Notes: generated from the letters alone by a model not told the origin. Shown: positions 1-10,281, counted from the stretch's first letter. The stretch: 64,000 nt of DNA from MVRV01 sp964646755 (GCA_964646755.1 CAZYIE010000001.1:1-64000); one strand, 5' to 3'. A program made the numbers and translations.

Positions 1-422
1 GTCGTCGCGGTTTTGTTTTGACTCTTCAGACTCGGGAGCAGCATATCCGTCGTGAAAAAGCCACCTCTAACATTTGCTCCAATGAAGCTCTCTGCGCTTT
101 GGCGGCCGGAGTTTATCTGGCCACATTGGGCCGGAATCTGCAAAAACTGGCCGCCTTAAATATTCAGAAAACACAGTATTTAAAAAAACAGCTCCTGGGG
201 CTTCCCGGTTGGCAGGAAGTATTTACCGCACCGGTTTACAATGAATTTGCCGTTAGTTGCCCCGATGCCCGCAAAGTTAATGAAGCTCTGAAGAAAGAAG
301 GGATTATCGGCGCATATGAACTGCAGAAAGACTATCCCGAATTAAAAAACGTCCTGCTCTTCTGCGCCACAGAAATGGTTTCCAAAGAAGATATTGACCG
401 GGTTGCAGCAATAGTTAAATAA
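1..422 (+). CDS. gcvPA: glycine dehydrogenase (decarboxylating) subunit 1, C-terminal part
   Basis: This is the 3' end of a gene that starts before the window; the reading frame is open from base 3. Translation begins RRGFVLTLQTREQHIRREKA and continues with TSNICSNEALCAL, the characteristic C-terminal third of the alpha subunit of the two-subunit P-protein. About 140 residues of a usual ~445 are visible. With GcvPB it forms the PLP-dependent decarboxylase that takes CO2 from glycine and passes the aminomethyl group to lipoylated GcvH. The order gcvPA-gcvPB is standard, and gcvT and gcvH are expected upstream. The TTG at 18 is internal, not a start. Confidence 0.95.
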   Translation, partial: RRGFVLTLQTREQHIRREKATSNICSNEALCALAAGVYLATLGRNLQKLAALNIQKTQYLKKQLLGLPGWQEVFTAPVYNEFAVSCPDARKVNEALKKEGIIGAYELQKDYPELKNVLLFCATEMVSKEDIDRVAAIVK

Positions 423-438
423 TTAAATATTATCCTTT

Positions 439-465
439 GTCATTCCCGCGTAGGCGGGAATCTAG
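439..465. repeat. short REP-like palindrome between gcvPA and gcvPB
   Basis: ATTCCCGC and GCGGGAAT form a perfect 8-bp inverted repeat around a 3-4 nt loop in the 63-bp gap. This CATTCCCGC...GCGGGAATC palindrome type is widespread as a dispersed extragenic repeat in proteobacteria. I see only this copy in the window. It has no T-run, so it is unlikely to be a strong terminator. Confidence 0.6.
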
Positions 466-485
466 TATTATTTAGGAGTTCTCTC

Positions 486-1928
486 ATGGAACTAATTTTT
501 GAAAAAAGCCGCCCCGGACGCCGCGCCGGCAGTATCCCCGCCAGCGACGTACCCGCAATAAATATTGAAGATGTTATCGATAAAAAATATCTGCGCACCG
601 GGCTTGATTTGCCCGAAGTAGCCGAAGTGGATTTGATCCGCCATTACACTAATTTATCCCGGCGTAATTTCGGCGTTGATCTGGGTTTTTATCCGCTGGG
701 TTCCTGCACCATGAAATACAATCCGAAAGTCAATGAAAATGCTGCCGCCTTGCCCGGTTTTACGGGATTGCATCCCTATTCTGATGATGAATCGGCGCAG
801 GGCAACCTGCAATTAATGGCCCAGATGCAGCAGTACCTTTGCAGTATTTTCGGTATGGCTGAGTTCACACTGCAACCGGCGGCAGGGGCGCATGGCGAGT
901 TTACCGGGATGATGATGATTAAAAAATATTTTGAGAAAAAAGGTGAAAAGCGTCATCGCATCCTTATCCCGGATGCCGCCCACGGCACCAATCCTGCTTC
1001 CGGCGCGCTTTGCGGATTTGAAACCGTAACTCTCCACTCTAATAATGAGGGCGGAGTGGATATTGACCATCTCAAATCTTTGATGACGGAAGATGTCGCC
1101 GCATTGATGTTGACCAATCCCAATACGCTGGGCCTTTTTGAACGCAATATCGAAGAAGTATCACGTCTCGTCCATGAAAAAGGTGGCCTGCTTTACGGAG
1201 ACGGCGCCAATGCCAATGCTTTCCTGGGCATAACCAGGCCGGGAGATATGGGTTTTGATGTCATTCAGCTCAATTTGCATAAAACTTTTTCCACACCGCA
1301 TGGCGGGGGTGGTCCCGGCAGTGGCCCGGTGGGAGTGGGTCCGGCGCTGGTCGATTATCTTCCTGTGCCGCGAATTGTCAAAACAGATAATGGTTACCAG
1401 TGGTCGGAAAATTTTCCGGATTCCATCGGCCGTGTGCGGGCGTTTTACGGCAACTTCAATGTTATCGTCAAGGCCTATGCTTACATCCGTTCTCTGGGTG
1501 CGGAAGGTCTGAAACATGCCACGCAAATGGCTGTACTTAATGCCAATTACATTAAAGAAAAATTAAAGCCATATTATGATTTGCCTTATGATCGCATTTG
1601 CATGCACGAATGTGTTTTCTCCGGCTCCCGGCAGGTGGCCCAAAGCGGTGTCCACACCACTGATATTGCCAAAAGACTGATCGATTTCGGCTATCATCCG
1701 CCGACGATTTACTTTCCGCTGATTGTTCCCGAAGCTCTGATGATTGAACCAACGGAGACGGAAAGTAAAGAAACTTTAGATGCTTTTTGTGAGGCGATGA
1801 TTACCATTGCTTATGAAGCAAAGGAAAACCCGCAGCGTGTAAAAGATGCGCCTTTGAGCACAGAGATCAACAGGCTGGACGAAGTATTGGCTGCCCGCAA
1901 GCCTGATGTCTGTTGGAAAAAGCAATAG
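486..1928 (+). CDS. gcvPB: glycine dehydrogenase (decarboxylating) subunit 2
   Basis: Beta subunit of the glycine cleavage P-protein, 480 aa, the usual length. The PLP-binding lysine is K266 in NLHKTFSTPHGGGGPG, followed by the glycine-rich loop. GSCTMKYNP near residue 76 and DAAHGTNPASG near residue 162 are other family signatures. The start ATG has TAGGAG upstream. It works with GcvPA in the cytoplasm to decarboxylate glycine and load the lipoyl arm of GcvH. The downstream lipA gene supplies lipoyl groups, so the neighbourhood is functionally coherent although a toxin-antitoxin pair lies between them. In a syntroph this system may run in either direction for C1 metabolism; that is inference. 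Confidence 0.97.
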   Translation: MELIFEKSRPGRRAGSIPASDVPAINIEDVIDKKYLRTGLDLPEVAEVDLIRHYTNLSRRNFGVDLGFYPLGSCTMKYNPKVNENAAALPGFTGLHPYSDDESAQGNLQLMAQMQQYLCSIFGMAEFTLQPAAGAHGEFTGMMMIKKYFEKKGEKRHRILIPDAAHGTNPASGALCGFETVTLHSNNEGGVDIDHLKSLMTEDVAALMLTNPNTLGLFERNIEEVSRLVHEKGGLLYGDGANANAFLGITRPGDMGFDVIQLNLHKTFSTPHGGGGPGSGPVGVGPALVDYLPVPRIVKTDNGYQWSENFPDSIGRVRAFYGNFNVIVKAYAYIRSLGAEGLKHATQMAVLNANYIKEKLKPYYDLPYDRICMHECVFSGSRQVAQSGVHTTDIAKRLIDFGYHPPTIYFPLIVPEALMIEPTETESKETLDAFCEAMITIAYEAKENPQRVKDAPLSTEINRLDEVLAARKPDVCWKKQ

Positions 1929-1949
1929 TATTAAGATATGTATTCTCTC

Positions 1950-1984
1950 TTGATTCACACATTTGAATGTGTTAACACTTGTGT
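1950..1984 (+). promoter_or_regulatory. vapBC promoter with two overlapping palindromic operators
   Basis: A possible -35 TTGATT (1950-1955) and -10 TAACAC (1973-1978) are 17 bp apart. The spacer is almost entirely the palindrome ACACATTTGAATGTGT (1957-1972), and a second inverted repeat, ACACTTGTGT (1975-1984), covers the -10. A strong ribosome site, AAAGGAGGGG, follows before vapB. The arrangement fits autorepression by a VapB/VapC complex. The palindromes are direct observation; binding is inferred from the family. Confidence 0.6.
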
Positions 1985-2001
1985 AAAAGGAGGGGTAGGA
2001 T

Positions 2002-2199
2002 ATGCCAACAAATTTAGCATTAGACGATGCATTGATTGGTCAAGCAGTGAAAGCCGGTCAGCATAAAACCAAAAAGGAAGCCGTAACGGCAGCATTGAAG
2101 GAATATATCGTTCACCGCCAACAACAAAACATTACCAAGCTTTTTGGAACAATTAATTTTGCTGATGATTATGACTATAAAACTGCGAGAAAACGATGA
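2002..2199 (+). CDS. vapB: VapB-type antitoxin
   Basis: A 65-aa protein of the DUF2191/VapB type: MPTNLALDDALI followed by GQHKTKKEAVTAALKEYI, a ribbon-helix-helix-like N-terminus, then a short C-terminal tail of the kind that wraps the toxin. Its stop overlaps the vapC start by 4 nt (ATGA), as expected for translational coupling. It should neutralise VapC and, as a complex, bind the palindromes just upstream. The module interrupts the gcvPB-lipA run and is probably a late insertion. Confidence 0.88.
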   Translation: MPTNLALDDALIGQAVKAGQHKTKKEAVTAALKEYIVHRQQQNITKLFGTINFADDYDYKTARKR

Positions 2200-2588
2200 A
2201 AGTTCTTGTAGATACGTGTATCTGGTCTGAGGTTCTGCGCCATAAATCGTCCAATGCGGAACTGACCGGAAAGCTTCAGGAGCTCATCCGGAATGCCCAA
2301 GTTGCCATAATCGGACCTATCAGACAGGAACTGCTCTCCGGAATATCGAAGACAAAACAGCTCAATCAATTAAAGGAGTTTCTCTCTGCATTTGAAGATA
2401 TTAATCTGAAAACAGAGCATTTTGAGCAGGCTGCTGAATTTTGCAATATTTGCCGCCACAAGGGAATTCAGGGTTCCACAATTGATTTTTTGATTTGTGC
2501 AGTTGCCTTTATGGAAAATCTTGTTATTTTCACTGTGGATAAAGATTTTGCCAATTATAAAAAACATTTGCCGCTACAATTACTCTGA
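2196..2588 (+). CDS. vapC: PIN-domain ribonuclease toxin, VapC family
   Basis: A 130-aa PIN-domain protein. D6 in VLVDTCIW is the first acidic metal ligand. A conserved glutamate sits in RQELLSGI, an aspartate in TIDFLICAVA and a further aspartate in FTVDKDF, together giving the four-acid Mg2+ site. VapC toxins cleave tRNA or rRNA and are held inactive by VapB. The full catalytic set is present and there is no frameshift, so the toxin looks functional. The target RNA cannot be told from sequence. Confidence 0.92.
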   Translation: MKVLVDTCIWSEVLRHKSSNAELTGKLQELIRNAQVAIIGPIRQELLSGISKTKQLNQLKEFLSAFEDINLKTEHFEQAAEFCNICRHKGIQGSTIDFLICAVAFMENLVIFTVDKDFANYKKHLPLQLL

Positions 2589-2609
2589 ATGCCCTGAGCG
2601 GGATAACAT

Positions 2610-3476
2610 ATGAATGAACGGCAACCAAGACCTCAGCTCCTGCGCAAGCCTCCCTGGCTCAAAGTCCGCCTGCCTGATGCTGTCGAATGCCGGAAAGTTA
2701 AGTCCACACTGGCGGAACTGAAACTCCATACGGTCTGTCAGGAAGCGGCTTGTCCCAATATCGCTGAATGTTTCGCCGATGGTACGGCAACTTTTTTAAT
2801 TCTCGGAAATATCTGCACACGGCATTGTCTCTATTGCCATGTGCAGCACGGCGAACCACTGCCCGTGGCGGAAAACGAAATAGATCAGCTTGTAGCTGCC
2901 GTGCAAAAAATGAATTTAAAATATATCGTCGTAACTTCGGTTACGCGCGATGATCTGCCGGACGGGGGTGCCGGTATTTTTGCGGATTGTATCGTCAAAT
3001 TACGCCAGGCCCAGGCTGATTGTAAAATCGAAGTATTGATCCCTGATTTTCAAGGCAGCTTTACTGCGCTGCAGAAAGTTATTGACGCTCAGCCTGATGT
3101 AATTAATCACAATATGGAAACAGTAAAACCTTTGTTTTCGAGGTTGCGTTCTGGGGGTAATTATAACGTTTCCCTGGAGTTGCTTTCCCGTGTGTCGTCA
3201 TCGTCCGTAATTTCCAAAAGCGGTTTTATGATCGGCTTTGGCGAAAGCAATGATGATATTTTGAGGTTGATGGATGATCTGGCAGCGGTTTCCTGTGCGC
3301 GCCTGACCATCGGACAATACCAGCGGCCGACAATGCAGCATTGGCCGGTTGCTAAATACTATCATCCTGACGAATTTGCGAGGTATAAAGAAATTGCCTG
3401 TGACCGTGGATTTCAATATGTAGAAGCAGGACCGCTGGTGCGTAGCTCCTATCATGCGGCTCAGGCGGAGCAATAA
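2610..3476 (+). CDS. lipA: lipoyl synthase
   Basis: A radical SAM enzyme of 288 aa that inserts two sulfurs into protein-bound octanoyl groups. The auxiliary cluster cysteines are C43, C48 and C54 (CQEAACPNIAEC). The radical SAM cluster is C69, C73 and C76 (CTRHCLYC). The C-terminal RSSYHA supplies the serine ligand to the auxiliary cluster. All key residues are intact. Next to gcvPB its obvious client is GcvH. No lipB or lplA gene is visible in the window. Confidence 0.97.
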   Translation: MNERQPRPQLLRKPPWLKVRLPDAVECRKVKSTLAELKLHTVCQEAACPNIAECFADGTATFLILGNICTRHCLYCHVQHGEPLPVAENEIDQLVAAVQKMNLKYIVVTSVTRDDLPDGGAGIFADCIVKLRQAQADCKIEVLIPDFQGSFTALQKVIDAQPDVINHNMETVKPLFSRLRSGGNYNVSLELLSRVSSSSVISKSGFMIGFGESNDDILRLMDDLAAVSCARLTIGQYQRPTMQHWPVAKYYHPDEFARYKEIACDRGFQYVEAGPLVRSSYHAAQAEQ

Positions 3477-3521
3477 CGCTCATTTACGGCAAACAAAAGT
3501 ATTAAATATGGAGATATTTCA

Positions 3522-3908
3522 ATGAATAGCAAAGGCGGGGAAAATACAATAAGTTGGAAATTATGGCTTGGAGGTATTCTGCTCGTGCCGGTTATCGGCT
3601 TGATTTTTTATACATGGTTTACACTTACCTGGAGCTTTTCCAAAGGCGAGCGGGCGGGTTATATTCAGAAACTGTCCCAAAGCGGCTGGATCTGTAAAAC
3701 ATGGGAAGGCGAAATGGCTATGGTAACCATGCCCGGCGCTATTCCGGATAAATTTCTGTTCAGTATCCGGGACGAGGAAGTGGCCAAACGCATTAACAAG
3801 CTTGCCGGTAAACGGGTTGTACTCGTTTATGAACAGCATCGAGGAGTTCCGACGAGCTGCTTCGGCGATACACAATATTTTGTTATCGATGCCAAAACCA
3901 TTGAATAG
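3522..3908 (+). CDS. single-pass membrane protein of unknown function
   Basis: A 128-aa protein with one hydrophobic segment at about residues 12-33 (LWLGGILLVPVIGLIFYTWF). A soluble domain of about 95 residues follows, probably extracytoplasmic, with a GWICKTWEGE motif and a second cysteine in VPTSCFGDTQYFV. I recognise this only as a conserved hypothetical pattern. The start has GGAG-like sequence upstream (GGAGATATTTCA). It is 17 bp upstream of an MBL-fold gene and may be co-transcribed. Confidence 0.75.
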   Translation: MNSKGGENTISWKLWLGGILLVPVIGLIFYTWFTLTWSFSKGERAGYIQKLSQSGWICKTWEGEMAMVTMPGAIPDKFLFSIRDEEVAKRINKLAGKRVVLVYEQHRGVPTSCFGDTQYFVIDAKTIE

Positions 3909-3925
3909 TAATATTGAGAGTGACG

Positions 3926-4609
3926 ATGGCCGCAGAAAATGATTTAGCAACCGACAAAATCAAAACAGGGCAGGGGGATCTCGCAATAACCTTTTTCGGG
4001 CATGCGTCATTAATGATGTCCTATGGAGGAAAGATCATCCATATCGATCCCGTATTGCAGTATGCTGATTATTCTAGCCTGCCGAAAGCCGATTTGATCC
4101 TGGTGACCCATGAACACGGCGATCACTTCGACCTCAAGGCGATAGAGGCTATCAAAACGGCCAAAACCGAGGTAGTAGTTACGGAGAATGTTGCCAGGCA
4201 AGTTCAGAGCGGGATTGTCCTGAAAAATGGCGATCAAAAAATAATTCAAGGCTTTCCGATTACTGCCGTGCCTGCATATAACCTTGTCAATATGCGCAGT
4301 CCCGGTGTTCCCTACCACGCTTGCGGAATCGGTAATGGTTACATCATAACCTGTGGGGACAAGCGCGTATATATTGCCGGAGACACTGAAAACATCCCGG
4401 AAATGAAGAGCCTCAATAATATTGATATTGCCTTTCTGCCCATGAATCTTCCCTACACGATGACGCCGGAGATGGTTGCTGATGCGGCAAAAGCCTTCCG
4501 CCCCAAAATCCTTTACCCCTACCATTACGGCAATACAAACACGCAAAAATTAATTGGCCTGCTCAAAGACGAGAAAGATATTGAAGTGCGCATCCGCAAA
4601 ATGATGTAA
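3926..4609 (+). CDS. MBL-fold metal-dependent hydrolase, UlaG-like
   Basis: A metallo-beta-lactamase-fold protein of 227 aa. The metal motif THEHGDHFD gives H62, H64, D66 and H67. A further aspartate in YIAGDTEN and a histidine in YPYHYGNT complete the two-metal site. I chose ATG 3926 because GAGAG lies about 5-9 nt upstream; an in-frame TTG at 3914 would add four residues. The family includes L-ascorbate-6-phosphate lactonase (UlaG) and many uncharacterised hydrolases, so the substrate is unknown. It ends 12 bp before larC. Confidence 0.88.
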   Translation: MAAENDLATDKIKTGQGDLAITFFGHASLMMSYGGKIIHIDPVLQYADYSSLPKADLILVTHEHGDHFDLKAIEAIKTAKTEVVVTENVARQVQSGIVLKNGDQKIIQGFPITAVPAYNLVNMRSPGVPYHACGIGNGYIITCGDKRVYIAGDTENIPEMKSLNNIDIAFLPMNLPYTMTPEMVADAAKAFRPKILYPYHYGNTNTQKLIGLLKDEKDIEVRIRKMM

Positions 4610-4621
4610 TGGGATTAATTT

Positions 4622-5845
4622 ATGAAGATATTATACTATGATTGTTTTTCCGGGATCAGCGGCGACATGAATCTGGGTGTTCTCCTTGATCTTGGCGTTA
4701 CTCCGGATTATCTGCTGGGCGAATTAAAAAAAATGGATATCGGGGAATACGAAGTCAAAATTACGCAAGACAAGAGAAAGGGCATTACGGGAACCAGAGT
4801 GGAGGTTATCGTGAATTCCGGTGTTGCAGTTTGCACCGGGCAGGCCTCCGGAGAAAGAACATTTAAGGACGTTGTCCAGATCATCAGCAAGAGCGATTTG
4901 TCCGCAAAGGTCAGGAACATCAGCCTCGATATTTTTACCAGGATCGCTGTGGCGGAAGGAAAGATTCATGGATGTAAGACAGACGATGTCCATTTCCATG
5001 AAGTCGGGGCAGTCGATTCCATTGTTGATATTGTCGGTGCGGCGATTTGTCTGGATTGCCTGCAACCGGAGCGGATAATTTCCTCTCCTGTGCAGCTGGG
5101 TGGCGGTTTTGTCCGGTGTGCTCATGGGATTTTGCCTGTCCCCGCGCCGGCGACTGTCGAAATACTCAGGGGTATTCCGGTAAAATCGGGCGCCGTTCCC
5201 TTCGAAACCACCACGCCTACTGGAGCCGCAATTCTGGCGGCTACAGTTGATGCTTTTACGGAAGACCTTTGTTTTACGCCGCAGAAAATCGGTTACGGAA
5301 TCGGTCACAGGGATACGGATATCCCGAATGTGCTGCGCGCTTATCTGGGAGAGATGCCGCCGGAAGCATTTTCGGGCGCTACGAAAGATACTTCAAAGCA
5401 GACGGCCATTCTGGTGGAATGTAACATCGACGATATGAACCCGGAAATGTATGAAGATGTAATGGAAGCTTTTTTTGCGGCCGGCGCCAGCGATGTTTTT
5501 CTTACGCCGATAATCATGAAGAAGTCCCGTCCGGCGATAAAGATCAGTGTCCTGTGCAGTCAAAGCGAACGTTTAGCTATCGAGGAGATCCTCTGGTTGT
5601 CCACCTCCACTTTCGGCTTGAGATCTCAGACAGTATCCAAATCAATGCTACAGCGCGATTTTTCAACTGTCTCCACAAAATTCGGGGATGTATCCATTAA
5701 AAATGGCTATTGGCAGGGCCGGAAAATTAAATCCAAGGCAGAGTACGAAGATTGCAGAAGATTGGCGAAGGAGAATGGAGTCAGCGTAAAAGAAATATAT
5801 GATTCTTTGTTTTCTGTCACGGAGCCGGTTGATCAGGAAAAATAA
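4622..5845 (+). CDS. larC: nickel-pincer cofactor nickel insertase LarC
   Basis: A 407-aa LarC. It opens YYDCFSGISGDM, and HFHEVGAVDSIVDIVG near residue 124 and VECNIDDMNPEMYEDVMEAFF near residue 265 are signatures of its two halves. LarC inserts Ni into the pyridinium-3,5-bisthiocarboxylate mononucleotide made by LarB and LarE. In Lactobacillus plantarum the product is made by a programmed frameshift between two ORFs; here it is one continuous frame. It is followed 11 bp later by larB. No larA racemase is in the window, so the client enzyme is elsewhere. Confidence 0.95.
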   Translation: MKILYYDCFSGISGDMNLGVLLDLGVTPDYLLGELKKMDIGEYEVKITQDKRKGITGTRVEVIVNSGVAVCTGQASGERTFKDVVQIISKSDLSAKVRNISLDIFTRIAVAEGKIHGCKTDDVHFHEVGAVDSIVDIVGAAICLDCLQPERIISSPVQLGGGFVRCAHGILPVPAPATVEILRGIPVKSGAVPFETTTPTGAAILAATVDAFTEDLCFTPQKIGYGIGHRDTDIPNVLRAYLGEMPPEAFSGATKDTSKQTAILVECNIDDMNPEMYEDVMEAFFAAGASDVFLTPIIMKKSRPAIKISVLCSQSERLAIEEILWLSTSTFGLRSQTVSKSMLQRDFSTVSTKFGDVSIKNGYWQGRKIKSKAEYEDCRRLAKENGVSVKEIYDSLFSVTEPVDQEK

Positions 5846-5856
5846 GGATGTATAAG

Positions 5857-6606
5857 ATGAATGCCAATGAGACGCGTTTGCTGCTGGAAAGTATCCGGGA
5901 TAAGAAAATTGATATCGAAGAAGGCGTTGCCCGGTTACAGACGAATTCTTATGTAGATCTGGGATGCGCGAAGCTCGATATCCACCGGGAGCGCCGTGTT
6001 GGTTATCCGGAAGTGATCTATTGCCCGGGAAAAACAATTGAGCAGATCAAAACTATTATTCAGGCGATGCTGCCGCTGGATTCGAACATCCTGGCCACAC
6101 GGGCCACGGAGGCGCTGTATGACGAAATTAGGCACCTATGCCCCGCCGCCGTCTATAATTCTCTCGCCCGGACTATCACTGTGCAGAAAAAAGTGATGGA
6201 AACACCGGACAGTTATATTGCCGTAGTTACAGCAGGAACATCGGACATGCCCGTTGCCGAAGAAGCGGCCGTGACCGCAGAAATTTTCGGCAATCGCGTG
6301 GAAAGGATCGTTGATGTCGGTGTGGCCGGTGTCCACCGCCTGTTTGACAAACTGGACAGCATCCGGGGAGCAAAAGTGATCGTCGTTGCCGCCGGCATGG
6401 AAGGAGCCCTGCCCAGTATCATCGGCGGGCTCGTGGACAAGCCGGTGATTGCCGTGCCGACCAGTGTGGGCTATGGCGCCAGTTTCCAGGGAATCGCGGC
6501 GCTTCTGTCCATGCTCAACAGCTGTGCCGGCGGTGTTTGCGTGGTCAATATCGACAATGGTTTCGGGGCGGGGTATATGGCGAGCATGATTAACAAACTG
6601 AGATGA
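5857..6606 (+). CDS. larB: nickel-pincer cofactor biosynthesis protein LarB
   Basis: Pyridinium-3,5-biscarboxylic acid mononucleotide synthase, about 249 aa, which carboxylates and hydrolyses nicotinate adenine dinucleotide at the start of the pathway. The C-terminal half resembles PurE: AVVTAGTSDMPVAEEA, DVGVAGVHRL, VAAGMEGALPS and AVPTSVGYGAS. ATG 5857 is chosen because AAGGA (5844-5848) stands about 8 nt upstream; an ATG at 5848 overlaps that site. It is the last lar gene before the island; larE resumes at 10768. Confidence 0.94.
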   Translation: MNANETRLLLESIRDKKIDIEEGVARLQTNSYVDLGCAKLDIHRERRVGYPEVIYCPGKTIEQIKTIIQAMLPLDSNILATRATEALYDEIRHLCPAAVYNSLARTITVQKKVMETPDSYIAVVTAGTSDMPVAEEAAVTAEIFGNRVERIVDVGVAGVHRLFDKLDSIRGAKVIVVAAGMEGALPSIIGGLVDKPVIAVPTSVGYGASFQGIAALLSMLNSCAGGVCVVNIDNGFGAGYMASMINKLR

Positions 6607-6732
6607 CAGGCTGTTGTAAAGCAGGTGCTTTTTAGTACAGGTGGTTTGGATAAGAACCATAGTTTATCCGGTTAATGAGTTCTTAGGATTACGCTCTTTA
6701 CTGTATAACACAATACACAGACATTGAAGAAA

Positions 6733-6756
6733 ATGCTTGATTTCGAATGGAAATAG
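6733..6756 (+). pseudogene. probable vestige of a second brnT start
   Basis: ATG at 6733 encodes MLDFEWK and then a stop. The intact brnT at 6876 begins MIDFEWD with almost the same bases (ATTTCGAATGG against ACTTCGAATGG). The remaining bases from 6607 to 6875 carry no ORF I can support. The simplest reading is a decayed partial duplicate left by recombination at the toxin locus, but 8 codons is little evidence. Confidence 0.35.
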
Positions 6757-6875
6757 AGCGTAATATTTTTTTAAGCGGGGTGCGGTGAAAGGTGGACAAC
6801 TCCCTCTGAAGCTGCAAATGGACATACTTTGAAATACATGCAAGCCCACAGACGTTACGAGAGAAAATTGATGTC

Positions 6876-7169
6876 ATGATTGACTTCGAATGGGATGCCG
6901 CAAAAGCTACAACGAACCTCCGAAAACATCGTGTTGCTTTCAGCGAGGCAACCACCGTTTTAAGGAACATTGCTAGCATTACGATCCACGATCCGGATCA
7001 CTCTTTTGATGAAGACCGCTACATAACAATTGGAACATCGATTGCCGATCGGCTTTTAATGGTTTCCCACACAGACCGGGGAGATCGAACCCGTATTATC
7101 AGTGCAAGGGAACTGACTAGAAAGGAGCGTGAAGCTTATGAAAACGAAATCCATAGACGAAAAAGATGA
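6876..7169 (+). CDS. brnT: BrnT-family ribonuclease toxin
   Basis: A 97-aa protein with the BrnT pattern: FEWDAAKATTNLRKHRVAFSEA at the N-terminus, a central DEDRYITIG segment, and GDRTRIISARELTRKEREAYE at the C-terminus. BrnT is a RelE-fold toxin acting on RNA or translation. The family residues H in KHRV and R/E in the RTRIISARELT stretch are present. It overlaps the next gene by 32 nt, the usual toxin-first order of brnTA. It lies in the island inserted between larB and larE. Confidence 0.88.
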   Translation: MIDFEWDAAKATTNLRKHRVAFSEATTVLRNIASITIHDPDHSFDEDRYITIGTSIADRLLMVSHTDRGDRTRIISARELTRKEREAYENEIHRRKR

Positions 7170-7386
7170 CGAACTTCGTCCCGAATACGATCTTTCGTCC
7201 CTGCTCAAGGAAGGTGTGCGAGGCAAATACGCCAAGCGTTATGCGCAAGGGACAAACCTGGTTTTGCTGTCGCCTGATGTGGCAAAAAATTTCCCCAATG
7301 ATGAAGCGGTGAACGAAGCGCTTCGTTTAGTAATACAGCTTAAAAAGATTCCGGGCAGCGGCAAGCGCCGGGTTATTGGGCTGTGA
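7138..7386 (+). CDS. probable antitoxin partner of BrnT
   Basis: An 82-aa protein in the brnA position. ATG 7138 is preferred over GTG 7129 because AAAGGAG (7121-7127) gives good spacing. The core DELRPEYDLSSLLKEGVRGKYAKRYAQG, then LLSPDVAKNFPNDEAVNEALRLV, belongs to a common small-protein family often paired with toxins. It is not a textbook BrnA, which has a different N-terminus and an RHH C-terminus. Antitoxin function is inferred from overlap and order. Confidence 0.75.
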   Translation: MKTKSIDEKDDELRPEYDLSSLLKEGVRGKYAKRYAQGTNLVLLSPDVAKNFPNDEAVNEALRLVIQLKKIPGSGKRRVIGL

Positions 7387-7759
7387 GAAAATAAGTCAAA
7401 TTAAAGGGTAACGTTTCGGGATGTTGGCGGCATGATTTTAAAATTGATTATTTTGGATTTTAGGTGAAACAAAAAGCGCAATGATAATTTTTATTTGACA
7501 TCTTCAATAATCATTATGAATCCGTAAACCTGTGAAATTGGTGAAGACCGACAGAAATGTTTACAAACGACCAGTCGGAAAATAGAACCATTGTCATCTT
7601 TTTTTCTCCCTGCGATGCCTTGCATCTAAACCCTTTTGAACAGTTTGTAAAAATTTGGATGGTTTATTTTAGTAAAACTGGAAATTAGAAATAAATAGAG
7701 CCTTTCCATAAAATTATTTAATTGTTGGACGACGATAAAGAAAGGATGCTTGAGCAGAC
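7387..7759. other. 373-bp AT-rich gap upstream of the chimeric gene
   Basis: I see no ORF, tRNA or clear terminator here. A TTGACA at about 7496 has no convincing -10 at 16-18 bp (the nearest is TATGAA at 14 bp). The stretch may hold the promoter of the next gene, but I cannot place it with confidence. Confidence 0.5.
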
Positions 7760-9872
<2,113 letters not shown>

Positions 9873-9937
9873 AGAAGAGAGTCAAGTATTAAGAATCCGT
9901 AGATATTGACTTACATCATAGAAGGAGAAATTAAAAA

Positions 9938-10116
9938 ATGAAAAATGTAGAGATAAAAGTGGAAGAAAATATTCTGACTATTAAAGTTGATTTAACCAAA
10001 GAATTTGGCCCGTCAGCATCCGGAAAACTATTATCATTGCATCAACGGAAGGAAATATTACCGTAGATGGGCATGAAAAAACTAAAATAGGATTGAATGT
10101 CTATAAAAAGAATTAA
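9938..10116 (+). pseudogene. frameshifted small conserved protein, about 59 codons
   Basis: ATG 9938 follows GAAGGAGAAA at ideal spacing and reads MKNVEIKVEENILTIKVDLT, then KEFGPSASGK. It then leaves frame and stops early. Adding one A to the A-run at about 10029-10032 restores TIIIASTEGNITV, then DGHEKTKIGLNVYKKN and a stop at 10114-10116. The restored product matches a small beta-rich conserved protein of environmental bacteria that I recognise without a function. A single-base loss in a homopolymer could be real decay or an assembly error. Confidence 0.7.
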
Positions 10117-10153
10117 AGGTGCAGTGATTTATCGCTATCTTAAAAATAAATGA

Positions 10154-10203
10154 GACGGTTCTATTTAATATTGATGGCTGGTTTTATTATAAATATAACC
10201 GTC
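10154..10203. repeat. REP-like inverted repeat
   Basis: GACGGTT (10154-10160) and AACCGTC (10197-10203) are the ends of arms that remain near-complementary for about 16 nt around a ~20-nt loop, followed by CCCC. The GACGGTTCTATTT...AACCGTCCCC type resembles palindromes mobilised by REP-associated tyrosine (Y1) transposases; no transposase is in the window. A shorter related motif, GGGACGACCGTCCCC, lies at 11801-11815. Confidence 0.5.
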
Positions 10204-10252
10204 CCCATTTCTTCACCAGCCGTTGTATATCACAAGTTGTAAAACAATCTGA

Positions 10253-10281
10253 TTGACAATTCGTAGCCGATAGGCTACACT
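10253..10281 (+). promoter_or_regulatory. promoter with internal palindromic operator for the antidote gene
   Basis: A perfect -35 TTGACA (10253-10258) and a -10 TACACT (10276-10281) are separated by exactly 17 bp. The spacer contains GTAGCC-GATA-GGCTAC (10263-10278), a 6-bp-arm palindrome that runs into the -10. A repressor bound here would block the polymerase directly, as expected for an autoregulated addiction module. The start codon is at 10346 after TAGGAG, leaving a leader of about 58 nt. Confidence 0.75.

Noticed and set aside
4724..5308. 194-codon minus-strand frame opposite larC
   Set aside because: Shadow of larC, whose plus-strand frame has all the family signatures.
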